A stretch of DNA of 64,000 bases from an uncultured Alistipes sp. (GTDB lineage: Bacteria > Bacteroidota > Bacteroidia > Bacteroidales > Rikenellaceae), in assembly GCA_944321955.1 (NCBI GenBank), contig CALUNG010000003.1, positions 1 through 64,000 on the forward strand, written 5' to 3'. Position 1 is the first letter of the stretch. Each line of letters begins with the position of its first letter. A program made the position numbers and the translations under genes. The notes under the pieces are model-generated. The model did not search any database. It was not told the DNA's origin and worked only from the letters and a program-made list of their open reading frames with translations. Shown here one piece after another: positions 1-9,867 of the stretch.

Positions 1-67
1 CACTTCAACCAAAACCCTTGTAACTCAATTCTATCACTATATCTTTCCGCATTTCACTTTTTTGTAG

Positions 68-75
68 TAACTTTG
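68..75 (+). promoter_or_regulatory. -7 promoter element for the PBP1A gene
   Basis: TAACTTTG matches the Bacteroidota -7 consensus TAnnTTTG and lies 28 bases before the ATG. No clean -33 TTTG is visible upstream. Confidence 0.5.
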
Positions 76-103
76 CGCGTAATATAACCCGAACAAGCGA
101 AAC

Positions 104-2515
104 ATGGACAGACGAAACAACAAAAAGCTAAGCGACAACCGACGCCTGATAAGGTGGATCTGGGGCATCGTCTTCGTGCCGGTAGGGATACTCTTCCTGA
201 TGCTGGCACTGACAGCAATCGGTGCATTCGGACGCCTGCCGTCGTTCGAGGAGCTCGAGAACCCCAAGAGCAATCTCGCTACGGAGATCTACTCCGAAGA
301 GGGCAAGGTTCTGGGTACGTTCTTCGTGCAGAACCGCTCGTACATACAGTACGACGACCTCTTTCCGCAGGACTCCACGCTTCACCTCACGCTCAAGGGC
401 AAGGAGGTGCCGCCCATAATCGCCGCACTCATCTCGACCGAGGACGTGCGTTTCGAGTCGCATTCGGGTATAGACCTGCCGTCACTGGTGCGCGTGGGCG
501 TCAAGACCATAGCCCTGCAGCGCCACTCCCAGGGCGGCGGCAGCACCATCACCCAGCAGCTTGCCAAGAACCTATTCCCGCGCGACACCGTACGCAACCG
601 CAGCAAGGTGGCCCGCACCGGCAAGCTCGTCATATCGAAATTCAAGGAGTGGATCACGGCCCTCAAACTCGAATACAACTACACCAAGGAGGAGATCGCC
701 GCCATGTACCTCAACACGGTTGCCTATGGATCGAATTCATACGGCATAAAGTCGGCGGCCCACACCTTCTTCAACAAGGAGCCAAACGAACTGACCATAC
801 AGGAGGCCGCAATGCTCGTGGGCGTGGTGAATGCCCCGACACGCTATTCGCCCGTCCGCAATCCGGACAACGCACTGGCGCGCCGCAATCTCGTTCTCTC
901 ACGAATGGAAACGGCCGGGGTCCTCACGAAACAAGAACGCGACTCCATCTCGGCACTGCCGATAGTTCTGAACTACAGACCCGTATCGCACAATGACGGG
1001 GAAGCTACCTATTTCCGCGAGATGCTGCGTCTGGTGATGAATGCGAAACGGCCCACACGCCGACAGTTCCTCACCGACTGGGATTACGAGCAGGCCGTCA
1101 AGGAGTATGACGAAAATCCTATTTACGGCTGGTGCCTCAAGAACCGCAAGGCCGACGGTTCGACGTATGACATCTACCGTGACGGACTGAAGATCTACAC
1201 CACCATCAACGCTTCGATGCAGGAGTATGCCGAGGCTGCCGTACAGAAACAGCTCGAGACCGAAATACAACCGCGCATGGATGCGCAGGTGAAACGTACC
1301 GGCGTACTCTTCATCGACACCGACCGCAGCGAACGCGACGCCATCATACGACGTGCGATGAGAAATTCGGACCGTTACCGCGAGATGAAACGTGCCGGTG
1401 CGAGCGAAAAGGAGATATTCGCCAGCTTCGACCGCAAATGCCGGATGAAGGTCTTCACATTCAAGGGAGAGCGCGACACGCTGATGACCCCGCGCGACTC
1501 GATTCTGCACCACAAGCGCATAATGCGTGCAAGTTTCGTGGCGATGGATCCGCACACGGGCCATGTCAAGGCCTATGTCGGCGGACCGAACTTCCGCTAT
1601 TTCAAATACGACATGGCCAAGCAGGGTAAACGGCAGATAGGCTCGACCGTAAAACCGTTCGTCTACACCTTCGCCATCGACCACCTCGGCATGACGCCCT
1701 GCACGATGGTCCCCAACCTGCCCGTAACGATTGAGACGTCGCTCGGCACGGCATGGTCTCCCAAGGAGGCCGGCAAGGTCGAATACGACGGCGTACTGCA
1801 TCCGCTGGCATGGGGCCTGGCCCGCAGCCGCAACAACTATTCGGCATGGATCATGAAGCAGGCCAAGCAACCGCAGGCCGTCGCCGACTTCATACACAAC
1901 ATGGGAATACGAAGCTACATAGATCCGGTCTACGCACTCTGTCTGGGAACATTCGAGTCGAACGTCTTCGAGATGGTCAGCGCCTACTCGACGTTTGCCA
2001 ACGAGGGCGTACACAACGACCCGATATTCGTAACCCGTATAGAGGACCGTCAGGGCAACGTGATATCGAACTTCACCACGCAGTCGCAGGACGCCATCAG
2101 CAAACAGACGGCATATACCATGCTGACGATGCTCAAGCGCGTGATATCGGGCGGTACGGGCGGACGTCTGTCATGGAAATACGGATTCCGCAACATGGAT
2201 ATTGCCGGAAAGACCGGCACCTCGAACAAGAACCGCGACGCATGGTTCGTATGCATCACGCCGCGACTGGTTGCCGGCTCATGGGTCGGCGGCGAAGACC
2301 AGTCCGTACACCTGCGTTCGGGCGGCGAGGGCAGCACCATGGCGCTGCCGATCGTCGGCGAGTTCCTGACGAAGGTCTATGCCGATCCATCGCTCGGCAT
2401 AAAGATGACGGACCAGTTCGTACGTCCGCCGATGATGCCCGTATACGACTGCCCCGACGAAGAGGATGCTGACGCCGCATACGGCACGGAAGAGTACGAC
2501 GAATTTTTCGAATAA
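104..2515 (+). CDS. Penicillin-binding protein 1A, bifunctional transglycosylase/transpeptidase
   Basis: An 803-residue class A PBP that polymerises and cross-links peptidoglycan at the outer face of the inner membrane. A short basic N-terminus precedes one membrane anchor at about residues 18-42. The GT51 glycosyltransferase domain shows the catalytic-Glu motif EDVRFE (near 113) and [15 protein letters not shown] (144-158). The transpeptidase domain has the nucleophile motif STVK (near 513), SRN, and KTGTS (near 702). The acidic C-terminal tail has no known function. The length is normal for the family. The stop lies 23 bases before asd, so the two may be co-transcribed. The ATG start gives an intact cytoplasmic segment and anchor. 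In other naming schemes this could be ponA or mrcA; paralog assignment cannot be made from the sequence. Confidence 0.95.
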   Translation: MDRRNNKKLSDNRRLIRWIWGIVFVPVGILFLMLALTAIGAFGRLPSFEELENPKSNLATEIYSEEGKVLGTFFVQNRSYIQYDDLFPQDSTLHLTLKGKEVPPIIAALISTEDVRFESHSGIDLPSLVRVGVKTIALQRHSQGGGSTITQQLAKNLFPRDTVRNRSKVARTGKLVISKFKEWITALKLEYNYTKEEIAAMYLNTVAYGSNSYGIKSAAHTFFNKEPNELTIQEAAMLVGVVNAPTRYSPVRNPDNALARRNLVLSRMETAGVLTKQERDSISALPIVLNYRPVSHNDGEATYFREMLRLVMNAKRPTRRQFLTDWDYEQAVKEYDENPIYGWCLKNRKADGSTYDIYRDGLKIYTTINASMQEYAEAAVQKQLETEIQPRMDAQVKRTGVLFIDTDRSERDAIIRRAMRNSDRYREMKRAGASEKEIFASFDRKCRMKVFTFKGERDTLMTPRDSILHHKRIMRASFVAMDPHTGHVKAYVGGPNFRYFKYDMAKQGKRQIGSTVKPFVYTFAIDHLGMTPCTMVPNLPVTIETSLGTAWSPKEAGKVEYDGVLHPLAWGLARSRNNYSAWIMKQAKQPQAVADFIHNMGIRSYIDPVYALCLGTFESNVFEMVSAYSTFANEGVHNDPIFVTRIEDRQGNVISNFTTQSQDAISKQTAYTMLTMLKRVISGGTGGRLSWKYGFRNMDIAGKTGTSNKNRDAWFVCITPRLVAGSWVGGEDQSVHLRSGGEGSTMALPIVGEFLTKVYADPSLGIKMTDQFVRPPMMPVYDCPDEEDADAAYGTEEYDEFFE

Positions 2516-2538
2516 CGACTAAAAACACAGATACAAAA

Positions 2539-3546
2539 ATGAAAACAGCTATTGTGGGAGCAAGCGGCGCCGTAGGCCAGGAGTTCCTGAAGATTCTCGA
2601 AGAGCACAACCTGCCGATAGACGAACTCGTCCTTTTCGGATCGGAGCGCAGCGCAGGACGCAAATATACATTCCGCGGCAAGGAGCTGACCGTAAAACTG
2701 CTCCAGCACAACGACGACTTCCGCGACATCGACCTCGCTCTGGTATCGGCCGGAGCCGGCACATCGCGTGAATTCGCCGAAACGATAACCAAATACGGCA
2801 CGCTGATGATCGACAACTCGAGTGCCTTCCGCATGGATGCCGACGTGCCGCTGGTCGTTCCCGAGGTTAACCCCGAAGATGCCCTCAACGCACCGCGCCG
2901 CATCATCGCGAACCCCAACTGCACGACAATACAGATGGTCGTCGCCCTGAACGCCATCGAGAAGCTGTCGCACATACGCCGCGTACACGTGTCGACCTAT
3001 CAGTCGGCCAGCGGTGCTGGTGCCGCCGCCATGCAGGAACTCGAGACGCAGCACGCACAGCTTGCCGCAGGCAAGGAGCCGACGGTCGAGAAGTTCGCCT
3101 TCCAGCTGGCATACAACGTCATTCCGCATATCGACGTCTTCACCGACAACGGATACACCAAGGAGGAGATGAAGATGTACAACGAAACACGCAAGATCAT
3201 GCACTCTGACATCGAGGTTTCGGCCACGTGCGTGCGCGTTCCGGTAATGCGCGCCCACTCCGAGAGCATCTGGCTCGAGACCGAGCGTCCCGTGTCGGTG
3301 GAGGAGGCCCGCAAGGCATTCTCCGAGAGCGAGGGCATCGTACTGATGGACGACCCGCAGAACAAGGTCTACCCCATGCCGCTCTTCATCGCCGGCAAGG
3401 AACCCGTGTACGTCGGCCGCATACGCAAGGACCTGACCGACAGCAACGGACTGACATTCTGGTGCGTGAGCGACCAGATCAAGAAGGGCGCAGCCCTCAA
3501 TGCAGTGCAGATAGCCGAGTGGCTCGTCGCCAAATCGGCCATTTAG
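2539..3546 (+). CDS. asd: Aspartate-semialdehyde dehydrogenase
   Basis: 335 residues. It reduces aspartyl phosphate to aspartate semialdehyde with NADPH, the branch point to diaminopimelate/lysine, threonine and methionine, and so feeds peptidoglycan synthesis. The N-terminal Rossmann motif is [10 protein letters not shown] (7-16). The catalytic cysteine C128 lies in the motif NPNCTT, and the catalytic histidine region is [10 protein letters not shown]. The gene starts 23 bases after the PBP1A gene and probably shares its transcript, which places two cell-wall functions together. The next promoter (for bamD) lies downstream. Confidence 0.96.
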   Translation: MKTAIVGASGAVGQEFLKILEEHNLPIDELVLFGSERSAGRKYTFRGKELTVKLLQHNDDFRDIDLALVSAGAGTSREFAETITKYGTLMIDNSSAFRMDADVPLVVPEVNPEDALNAPRRIIANPNCTTIQMVVALNAIEKLSHIRRVHVSTYQSASGAGAAAMQELETQHAQLAAGKEPTVEKFAFQLAYNVIPHIDVFTDNGYTKEEMKMYNETRKIMHSDIEVSATCVRVPVMRAHSESIWLETERPVSVEEARKAFSESEGIVLMDDPQNKVYPMPLFIAGKEPVYVGRIRKDLTDSNGLTFWCVSDQIKKGAALNAVQIAEWLVAKSAI

Positions 3547-3580
3547 AAGGAGTTTGCGGCCTGCACGACAATAATTATTT

Positions 3581-3611
3581 TTTGCTATTCGTTAAATAAT
3601 GTGTAAATTTG
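3581..3611 (+). promoter_or_regulatory. Promoter of the bamD operon
   Basis: TTTG at 3581-3584, 19 bases, then TAAATTTG at 3604-3611. This is a full match to the Bacteroidota sigma-ABfr consensus. The expected leader before the ATG at 3656 is about 40 bases. Confidence 0.75.
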
Positions 3612-3655
3612 CAGGCTGTACCCTTGCGGGATAATGCCGGAATAAGAGAAGCAAG

Positions 3656-4471
3656 ATGAAAAAAGGTATCATAAAGATCGCGATTGCGGCCCTCGTGGCC
3701 GCAGCATCGGTTTCGTGCATGGGCCCGGGCAAGATCATCAAGACCGGCGACCCGAAACTGATGTACAGTTCGGCACTGGACTACTACGGCAAGGAGAAGT
3801 GGTCGAAAGCCTCGACGCTGTTCGAAGCCGTACAGCACTACTACATCGGTACGACGGCGCAGGACTCCATCAGTTTCTTCAACGCCCGCTGCAAGTACAA
3901 GGACCGCGACTGGGATACCGCCTCGACGCTTCTGGACGAATTCCGACGCCAGTTCGGCAACAGCGTCTTCATCGAGGATGCGGAAGGCATGTACGCCCTC
4001 TGCTTCTACTTCATGTCGCCGGGGCCGACACGCGACCAGACCATCACATCGCAGGCGATCGTAGCCATCACGGAGTTCATGTCGCGCTACCCGGACTCCA
4101 CCCGCAACGAGGATTTCCAGAACATCATCAAGGAACTGACGCAGCGCCTGCATGACAAGGCCTACATCAACGCATACACCTACTACAAGATCGGCCGCCA
4201 CAAATCAGCAATCGTGGCATTCAAGAATGCGCTGAAGCAGTACCCCGACACCTCGCACCGCGAAGAGATAATGTACTACATAGTCAAGTCGAGTTACGAA
4301 CTGGCACACAACTCCATCGAATCGAAACAGACGGACCGTTACCTCTCGATGCTCGACTCGTACTACTCGTTCCTCTCGGAGTTCCCCGAGTCTACACACC
4401 TCAAGGAGCTCGGACGCCTCGCAAAGGAGGCCAAGGACTACATGGACAAAAACAACAAGGAAAACATATAG
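3656..4471 (+). CDS. bamD: Outer-membrane assembly lipoprotein BamD
   Basis: 271 residues. The N-terminus MKKGIIKIAIAALVAAASVSC is a lipoprotein signal with the lipidated cysteine near residue 21. The mature part is rich in helical tetratricopeptide-like repeats (for example YNxALxxYPDT-like segments near 185-205), as in the BamD/YfiO family. It would sit on the periplasmic face of the outer membrane and help BamA insert beta-barrel proteins. It has its own consensus promoter and heads a run with the omega-like gene (2 bases downstream), coaBC and recN. The same neighbourhood is seen in other Bacteroidales, where a DUF4835 gene usually lies between coaBC and recN; that gene is absent here. 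Confidence 0.9.
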   Translation: MKKGIIKIAIAALVAAASVSCMGPGKIIKTGDPKLMYSSALDYYGKEKWSKASTLFEAVQHYYIGTTAQDSISFFNARCKYKDRDWDTASTLLDEFRRQFGNSVFIEDAEGMYALCFYFMSPGPTRDQTITSQAIVAITEFMSRYPDSTRNEDFQNIIKELTQRLHDKAYINAYTYYKIGRHKSAIVAFKNALKQYPDTSHREEIMYYIVKSSYELAHNSIESKQTDRYLSMLDSYYSFLSEFPESTHLKELGRLAKEAKDYMDKNNKENI

Positions 4472-4473
4472 AG

Positions 4474-4797
4474 ATGGAAATCAAGAAGAACATTCCTAAC
4501 AACACCGTAACGCGTCGTCTGGTCGACCTCGACAAGGATACGGGCAACATCTACGAGAGCATCAACATCATCGCACGCCGTGCGAACCAGATTGCCGCCG
4601 AGCTCAAGACCGAACTTACGCGCAAGCTTGCCGATTTCTCGTCGCCCACCGACACGATGGAGGAGACCTTCGAGAACCGCGAGCAGATCGAGATCTCGCG
4701 CTACTACGAGCGTCTGCCCAAGCCGACGATCATCGCTACCGAGGAGTTCCTCGACGGCGAGCTCTATTACAAAATGAAAAAAGAGGGGGAGGAATAA
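4474..4797 (+). CDS. RNA polymerase omega/Rpb6-like small subunit
   Basis: 107 residues and largely helical. The segment IYESINIIARRANQIAAELK (about 29-48) resembles the conserved omega/Rpb6 helix that contacts the C-terminal part of beta-prime. The family is recognised mostly from context: the gene between bamD and coaBC in Bacteroidales is commonly annotated as Rpb6 or DNA-directed RNA polymerase subunit omega. It starts 2 bases after the bamD stop and ends 4 bases before coaBC, so translation is probably coupled. The assignment is family knowledge plus a short motif, so it is less certain than its neighbours. Confidence 0.7.
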   Translation: MEIKKNIPNNTVTRRLVDLDKDTGNIYESINIIARRANQIAAELKTELTRKLADFSSPTDTMEETFENREQIEISRYYERLPKPTIIATEEFLDGELYYKMKKEGEE

Positions 4798-4801
4798 TAC
4801 C

Positions 4802-6001
4802 TTGTCACTCGAGGGCAAACATATCCTTCTGGGAGTTACGGGAAGCATAGCAGCCTACAAGGCTGCCGTGCTTTGCCGTCTTCTGAAGACGGCCGGCGCC
4901 GAAGTCAAGGTCGTAATGACGCCGCTGGCCAGGGAGTTCATTACCCCGCTGACGATGGCGACGCTCTCGAAAAATCCCATCGCCGTCGAGTTCTACAACC
5001 CCGAAAACGGCGACTGGCACTCCCACATCGCCATGGGCGAATGGGCAGACTGCATGCTCATAGCTCCGGCAACGGCCAACACCATCGCCAAGATGGCCAA
5101 CGGCATAGCCGACAACCTGCTGCTGACGACATATCTGTCGGCACGCGGCCGTGTGGTTGTCGCTCCGGCCATGGACTGCGACATGTTCGCACACCCGGCC
5201 ACACAACACAACATCGAGATACTGCGCAGCCGCGGCGTCACGATCATCGAATCACCCGAAGGCGAACTCGCCAGCGGACTGAGGGGCAAGGGCCGCATGG
5301 CCGAACCCGAAGAGATCCGCGAGGCGGTCGAGTCGCTTCTTTCCGAAAAAAAAAAGAGCCTGCAAGGTAAACGCTTCGTCGTAACGGCAGGAGCCACGAT
5401 CGAAGCCATCGATCCCGTGAGGTTCATATCGAACCACTCGACGGGCAAGATGGGTTATGCCATAGCAGGAGAACTTGCCGCCCGCGGAGCCGAAGTAAGG
5501 CTTGTGAGCGGACGTACGTCGCTGCCAGTACCCGACGGTGTCGAACGTATCGACGTACTCTCGGCCGAAGAGATGTACAACGCGGCCGTTGCGGCATTCG
5601 CCGATGCCGACGGAGCCGTCATGTGCGCCGCCGTGGCAGACTACACCCCAGCCGAAGTATCCAAGGTAAAGATAAAGAAGAGCGACGACGACATGTACAT
5701 ACGCCTCAAGCGTACACACGACATAGCCACCGAACTCGGCAAGGTCAAGGGCAACCGCATACTCGTTGGCTTCGCACTCGAGACCGACGACGAGACGGTG
5801 CATGCCGAGTCGAAACTCGCAACCAAAAACTTCGACTTCATAGTTCTCAATTCACTGCGCGACAAGGGCGCCGGTTTCGGTGTCGACACCAACAAGGTAT
5901 CGCTCATCGACCGTTCATCACGCGAGGATCTGCCACTCATGTCGAAACGCGACGTGGCAGTCCGGATCGCCGACAGAATCGAAACCATTCTGAATCGATA
6001 A
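4802..6001 (+). CDS. coaBC: Bifunctional phosphopantothenoylcysteine decarboxylase / phosphopantothenate-cysteine ligase
   Basis: 399 residues. It carries out two successive steps of coenzyme A synthesis. The N-terminal CoaC flavoprotein half has GVTGSIAAYKA, the PAMDCDMF segment and APATANTIAKMANGIADNLL. The C-terminal CoaB half has SNHSTGKMGYAIA and the KIKK substrate-binding segment. The start must be TTG: no ATG precedes the first conserved motif in frame. The gene begins 4 bases after the omega-like gene and ends 4 bases before recN. A run of ten A residues (5346-5355) lies in the linker between the two halves, a possible slippage site. Confidence 0.94.
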   Translation: MSLEGKHILLGVTGSIAAYKAAVLCRLLKTAGAEVKVVMTPLAREFITPLTMATLSKNPIAVEFYNPENGDWHSHIAMGEWADCMLIAPATANTIAKMANGIADNLLLTTYLSARGRVVVAPAMDCDMFAHPATQHNIEILRSRGVTIIESPEGELASGLRGKGRMAEPEEIREAVESLLSEKKKSLQGKRFVVTAGATIEAIDPVRFISNHSTGKMGYAIAGELAARGAEVRLVSGRTSLPVPDGVERIDVLSAEEMYNAAVAAFADADGAVMCAAVADYTPAEVSKVKIKKSDDDMYIRLKRTHDIATELGKVKGNRILVGFALETDDETVHAESKLATKNFDFIVLNSLRDKGAGFGVDTNKVSLIDRSSREDLPLMSKRDVAVRIADRIETILNR

Positions 6002-6005
6002 AACC

Positions 6006-7655
6006 ATGCTTACCCGACTGACGGTAGAGAATTACGCTCTCATCGAGAGACTGGAACTCGTACTTGACCCTCACCTCAACATCATAACCGGCGAGACGGG
6101 TGCGGGAAAGTCCATACTGTTGGGAGCCCTCGGATTGCTTTTGGGCGCCAAGAACGACGGTGCCACAATCAGGGACAACGAACACAACTGCATAATCGAA
6201 GGGACGTTCGACATCTCGGGACTCGGCCTCGAGCCGCTGTTCGAGCAGATGGACATAGATTACGGCGACGAGACCGTCATACGACGAGTAATAACCCCCG
6301 CAGGCAAAAGCCGTTCGTACGTCAATGACCTGCCGGTACAGTTGTCGCAGCTCAAGGAGCTCGGGACGCATCTGATAGACATACATTCGCAACACCAGAA
6401 CCTTATCCTCTCGTCCGAAGGATTCCGCACTCAGGCGCTCGACACCATGGCTGCGAACGGTACGCTGATGAACGACTACCGCGAGGAGTACACACGGCTG
6501 AAGTCGCTGGAACGGCGACTTGCCGAGCTGAAGGCGGCGGCTGCAGAAGCCGGCAAAGAGGAGGAGTGGATACGCTTTCAGGCCGAGGAGCTGACATCGG
6601 CCAACCTGCGCGAGGGCGAAACCGAAGAGCTCGAGGCCGAACAGGCCGAGCTGGCCAATGCCGACACCACGAGCGAGACCCTCGCCCGGATAACCGCCTC
6701 GTTCGACGGCGAAGAGGAGGGAGTGCTGGTATCACTCAAGAGTGCAGAGAACGGGTTGAGACACATCGCCGGCAACTACAAGCCCGCCAATGAGCTTGCC
6801 GACCGGATACGTTCGACAATACTCGAGTTGCGCGACATAAACGCCACGGTAGCCGCCGATGCCGAACGTATCGAATCCGACCCGGAACGGCTGGAGAAGG
6901 TCAACGACCGCCTCGCCACGATATATTCGCTCTGCCAGAAACACCGCGTACAGAATATCGAAGAGCTGATAGCACTGCGGGACAAGTTCCGCAAGCAGCT
7001 GGAGGCCATAACTTCGGGAGGTGAAGAGATTGCAGCGCTCGAGGCCGAAACGGAATCGACCAGGAGCAGGGCCACGGCTCTTGCCGACAAGCTGCACGAA
7101 GGACGCACGAAAGCGGCACCGGAGTTCGGCCGTGAAGTGGCTGAACGGCTGTCGCGTCTCGGCATGCCCGATGCCCGGTTCACGGTCGAGGTAGAGGCAC
7201 ATGACGAACTGACACCCACGGGCCGGGATACGGTAACATTCCTCTTCTCGGCAAACAAGAGCATGACTCCGCAACCTGCCGAGCGGATAGCTTCGGGCGG
7301 CGAAATGTCGCGCATGATGCTGTCGCTCAAGTCGCTCCTGGCAAGCCGCATGAAGTTGCCCACGATCATATTCGACGAGATCGATACCGGTGTTTCGGGC
7401 CGCATAGCCGATGCCATGGGCGAAATCATATCGGAGTTGTCGCAATCGATGCAGGTAGTCAACATCACGCACCTGCCGCAGGTTGCATCGAAGGGCGAGG
7501 CGCACTTCGTGGTCTACAAGGAGAATTCACGCAGCGACATCAGGCGACTGACGGCAGAGGAGCGCGTCGTGGAGATCGCCAAGATGTTGTCCGGAAGCGA
7601 GATAAGCGACGCGGCGCTGACACAGGCCCGCATTCTTCTGTCAAGGAGGCAATAA
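6006..7655 (+). CDS. recN: DNA repair protein RecN
   Basis: 549 residues. An SMC-like ATPase that acts on double-strand breaks. The Walker A motif is GETGAGKS near residues 32-39. The middle is a long, charged coiled coil of about 150-350. The C-terminal signature region LASGGEMSRMMLSLK-like is followed by Walker B LPTIIFDEIDTGVSG. The start is 4 bases after coaBC. The gene ends at a strong terminator, so it closes the bamD transcription unit. Confidence 0.95.
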   Translation: MLTRLTVENYALIERLELVLDPHLNIITGETGAGKSILLGALGLLLGAKNDGATIRDNEHNCIIEGTFDISGLGLEPLFEQMDIDYGDETVIRRVITPAGKSRSYVNDLPVQLSQLKELGTHLIDIHSQHQNLILSSEGFRTQALDTMAANGTLMNDYREEYTRLKSLERRLAELKAAAAEAGKEEEWIRFQAEELTSANLREGETEELEAEQAELANADTTSETLARITASFDGEEEGVLVSLKSAENGLRHIAGNYKPANELADRIRSTILELRDINATVAADAERIESDPERLEKVNDRLATIYSLCQKHRVQNIEELIALRDKFRKQLEAITSGGEEIAALEAETESTRSRATALADKLHEGRTKAAPEFGREVAERLSRLGMPDARFTVEVEAHDELTPTGRDTVTFLFSANKSMTPQPAERIASGGEMSRMMLSLKSLLASRMKLPTIIFDEIDTGVSGRIADAMGEIISELSQSMQVVNITHLPQVASKGEAHFVVYKENSRSDIRRLTAEERVVEIAKMLSGSEISDAALTQARILLSRRQ

Positions 7656-7662
7656 CAAATCA

Positions 7663-7703
7663 AAACGGAGTCGGAATTCATAATATATTCCGACTCCGTT
7701 TTT
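7663..7703 (+). terminator. Terminator after recN
   Basis: Arms AACGGAGTCGGAAT and ATTCCGACTCCGTT, loop of about 10 bases, followed by TTTT. It could serve both strands, since the next gene points toward it. Confidence 0.85.
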
Positions 7704-7725
7704 CGAATGAGATACATGTTGTTCT

Positions 7726-8304
7726 TTACATGGTTTCGCCTATTCCATATTTACATTTTTCGGGGAGACTCGGATTGGCCGATGCCGAACCATGGTGCCA
7801 TTCATACCATTTACCCGACTTGTAATGGAATGTATTGAATATGTATGCGTAAGATATTCCGCCGAAATAGTACGGTTGCAATCTGTAATCGATCTCAGGG
7901 TGCCGCTTGAAATAATCGATGACTTTTTTCAATATACCCATGAAATCGACCTCCGTGCCATTCTCGTCCTTGTAATCGAACAATGGCATCATTTCATAAT
8001 CGTCACCCGATTTCAGTAACAGATATGATCGTTGCCCCGGAGTAAAAACCTCAAAAAAGAAGACTCCCACATCGGTTTTCCGGATAAACCCGTCAAGTTC
8101 CGACGTGCCTAAAGCGGTTTCGCGCGACAACATATTGCCAACGCGAATCAGCATGCCGTTATCCAAATCTTCGGGAGTCAACTCTCCCTTCTCGATTAAA
8201 TAGTTCTCAATCAACGCGACAACATCTGTTTGGGAATTGTCCTGTTGCGCGCAGGCGCAATAATGCATGCAAAGAAAAAACAGTGCAAACAATAACTTTT
8301 TCAT
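7726..8304 (-). CDS. Small secreted protein, tandem paralog 1
   Basis: 192 residues with a clear signal peptide (MKKLLFALFFLCMHYCACAQ). The mature part has no domain I recognise. It shares landmarks with the next two genes: LLKSGDDYEMMP, a following F(D/E)Y segment, and RHPEIDYRLQPYY. The gene is visibly AT-richer than its neighbours. The region just before it, including the first 25 codons, is nearly identical to that of paralog 2. A TACTTTG sequence a few bases before the ATG resembles a -7 element, which would give almost no leader. The cellular location should be the periplasm or beyond; its function is unknown. Confidence 0.8.
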   Translation of the reverse strand: MKKLLFALFFLCMHYCACAQQDNSQTDVVALIENYLIEKGELTPEDLDNGMLIRVGNMLSRETALGTSELDGFIRKTDVGVFFFEVFTPGQRSYLLLKSGDDYEMMPLFDYKDENGTEVDFMGILKKVIDYFKRHPEIDYRLQPYYFGGISYAYIFNTFHYKSGKWYEWHHGSASANPSLPEKCKYGIGETM

Positions 8305-8417
8305 ATCACTGCAAAGTATTTTTCAGGTTATTGGATCTAAAATTATTCAAATGTCTACTTCAGGAACCGTATCGCCAGGCAATAATCCGGTCAAAAGCAG
8401 GTACGGCAATACGATTG

Positions 8418-9101
8418 CTATCTGTCCATTATTTTTTGGATTCTTATTTTGCGTTTATAATCATGATAATTAACTATATCTGTCAGATCTTTCATGCTTA
8501 GGTTATATACACTATATTTTGTATCTATCCCATATTTATATTTCTCCGGAATATCCTGATCAGCAAATTCTCCCCCATGCCAGTTCTCCCAATCTCCACC
8601 AAGGAAATCCGTATTGCCAAAGTAGATGTTGGATACTCGACTGATATAGTACGGATACAATCTGTCATCAATCTCCGGATGGCGTTGTAAATAATCAATA
8701 AACTTATTCAATATCCATACGAACTCGTCTTCTTTGCTAACTTCGCCTCTGTAATCAAAAAAAGGCATCATTTCATAATTGTCACCCGATTTCAGCAACC
8801 AGTAGCCAGTATAGTGTATAAAATCAAAAATTTTTGGTATAGCCTTAAATGTAAAGGCTCCGACATCAACCCCACGGATAAAAACATTAAGCTCAGATGT
8901 GTTTAAACCCAGATCAAAACCGGACAACAGTTCATAAACTATAATCTTTTTTCTGCAATCCAAATCTCCTTCTTCCATCTCTCCATTCTCGATTAAATAG
9001 TTCTCCATCAAACCGACAGGATCAGGCTGAGAATTGACCTGTTGCGCGCAGACGCAATAATGCATGCAAAGAAAAAACAGTGCAAACAATAACTTTTTCA
9101 T
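8418..9101 (-). CDS. Small secreted protein, tandem paralog 2
   Basis: 227 residues. It begins with almost the same signal peptide as paralogs 1 and 3 (MKKLLFALFFLCMHYCVCAQ). Shared landmarks are LLKSGDNYEMMPFFDYRGE and RHPEIDDRLYPYYI. The C-terminal YHDYKRKIRIQK resembles YYDYKSRIKK of paralog 3, so the homology runs the full length. About 110 bases of intergenic sequence on its 5' side are copied ahead of paralog 1. Function is unknown. AT-rich composition suggests acquisition from elsewhere. Confidence 0.8.
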   Translation of the reverse strand: MKKLLFALFFLCMHYCVCAQQVNSQPDPVGLMENYLIENGEMEEGDLDCRKKIIVYELLSGFDLGLNTSELNVFIRGVDVGAFTFKAIPKIFDFIHYTGYWLLKSGDNYEMMPFFDYRGEVSKEDEFVWILNKFIDYLQRHPEIDDRLYPYYISRVSNIYFGNTDFLGGDWENWHGGEFADQDIPEKYKYGIDTKYSVYNLSMKDLTDIVNYHDYKRKIRIQKIMDR

Positions 9102-9213
9102 ATCAATGCAAAGTATTTTTCAGGTTATTAGGTCTAAAATTATTCAAATGCCTCAGGAACCGTACGCCTTCGAGGCAATGATCCGGACAAAAACAGGTAC
9201 GGCAATACGGTTG

Positions 9214-9840
9214 CTATCTGGTCATTTTTTTTATCCTGCTTTTATAATCATAATATTCAAGTATCGTCTTACTATATTTTTCATCTATATCGATTGTATC
9301 TATTCCATATTTATTTTTCTCCGGGATATCATTGTTCCCTATACCCCAGTGCCATGCATGCCAGTCTTCAAGGACGGTCTCTACACAATATGTAGGAGCA
9401 AAATATTCACGCCATATTGCATCAACATAATACGGATGTAATCTGTCATCAATTTCCGGGTGCCGTTCGAAATAATCTATGAGGTTACTCAATATCGTTA
9501 TAAAACCAAACCGGTCGCTTTTTTCATCGTAAATCTCGAATGTTGGCAATACTTCATAATCGTCTCCCGATTTCAATAACATATCCGGCGAATTATGCTC
9601 TAACCAATCTTCTTCAAAAGAGAAGAACCCAACTTCATTTTTTTGGATAAAATCATTAAGTTTAGACTTATCCGTTTCAACTTCCTTCGCAAAAAGGTCG
9701 ACAACACGAATGTCGAAATTGTAACCTTTCAATAAATATTTTTTCATCAACGCGACAACATCGGTTTGGGAATTGTCCTGTTGCGCGCAGGCGCAATAAT
9801 GCATGCAAAGAAAAAACAGTGCAAACAATAACTTTTTCAT
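9214..9840 (-). CDS. Small secreted protein, tandem paralog 3
   Basis: 208 residues with signal peptide MKKLLFALFFLCMHYCACAQ, DNA-identical or nearly so to the first copy over the 5' end. Landmarks are LLKSGDDYEVLPTFE and RHPEIDDRLHPYYV. Unlike paralogs 1 and 2 it lacks the duplicated upstream spacer: it lies 27 bases after the stop of the upstream gene (9868-10500), so it is probably the second gene of that transcript. Function is unknown. Confidence 0.8.
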   Translation of the reverse strand: MKKLLFALFFLCMHYCACAQQDNSQTDVVALMKKYLLKGYNFDIRVVDLFAKEVETDKSKLNDFIQKNEVGFFSFEEDWLEHNSPDMLLKSGDDYEVLPTFEIYDEKSDRFGFITILSNLIDYFERHPEIDDRLHPYYVDAIWREYFAPTYCVETVLEDWHAWHWGIGNNDIPEKNKYGIDTIDIDEKYSKTILEYYDYKSRIKKMTR

Positions 9841-9867
9841 AATATCAATAATTCCACTTTGGTATAA

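Noticed and set aside
899..2014. 371-codon minus-strand open frame inside the PBP1A gene
   Set aside because: It is an antisense shadow of conserved PBP sequence.
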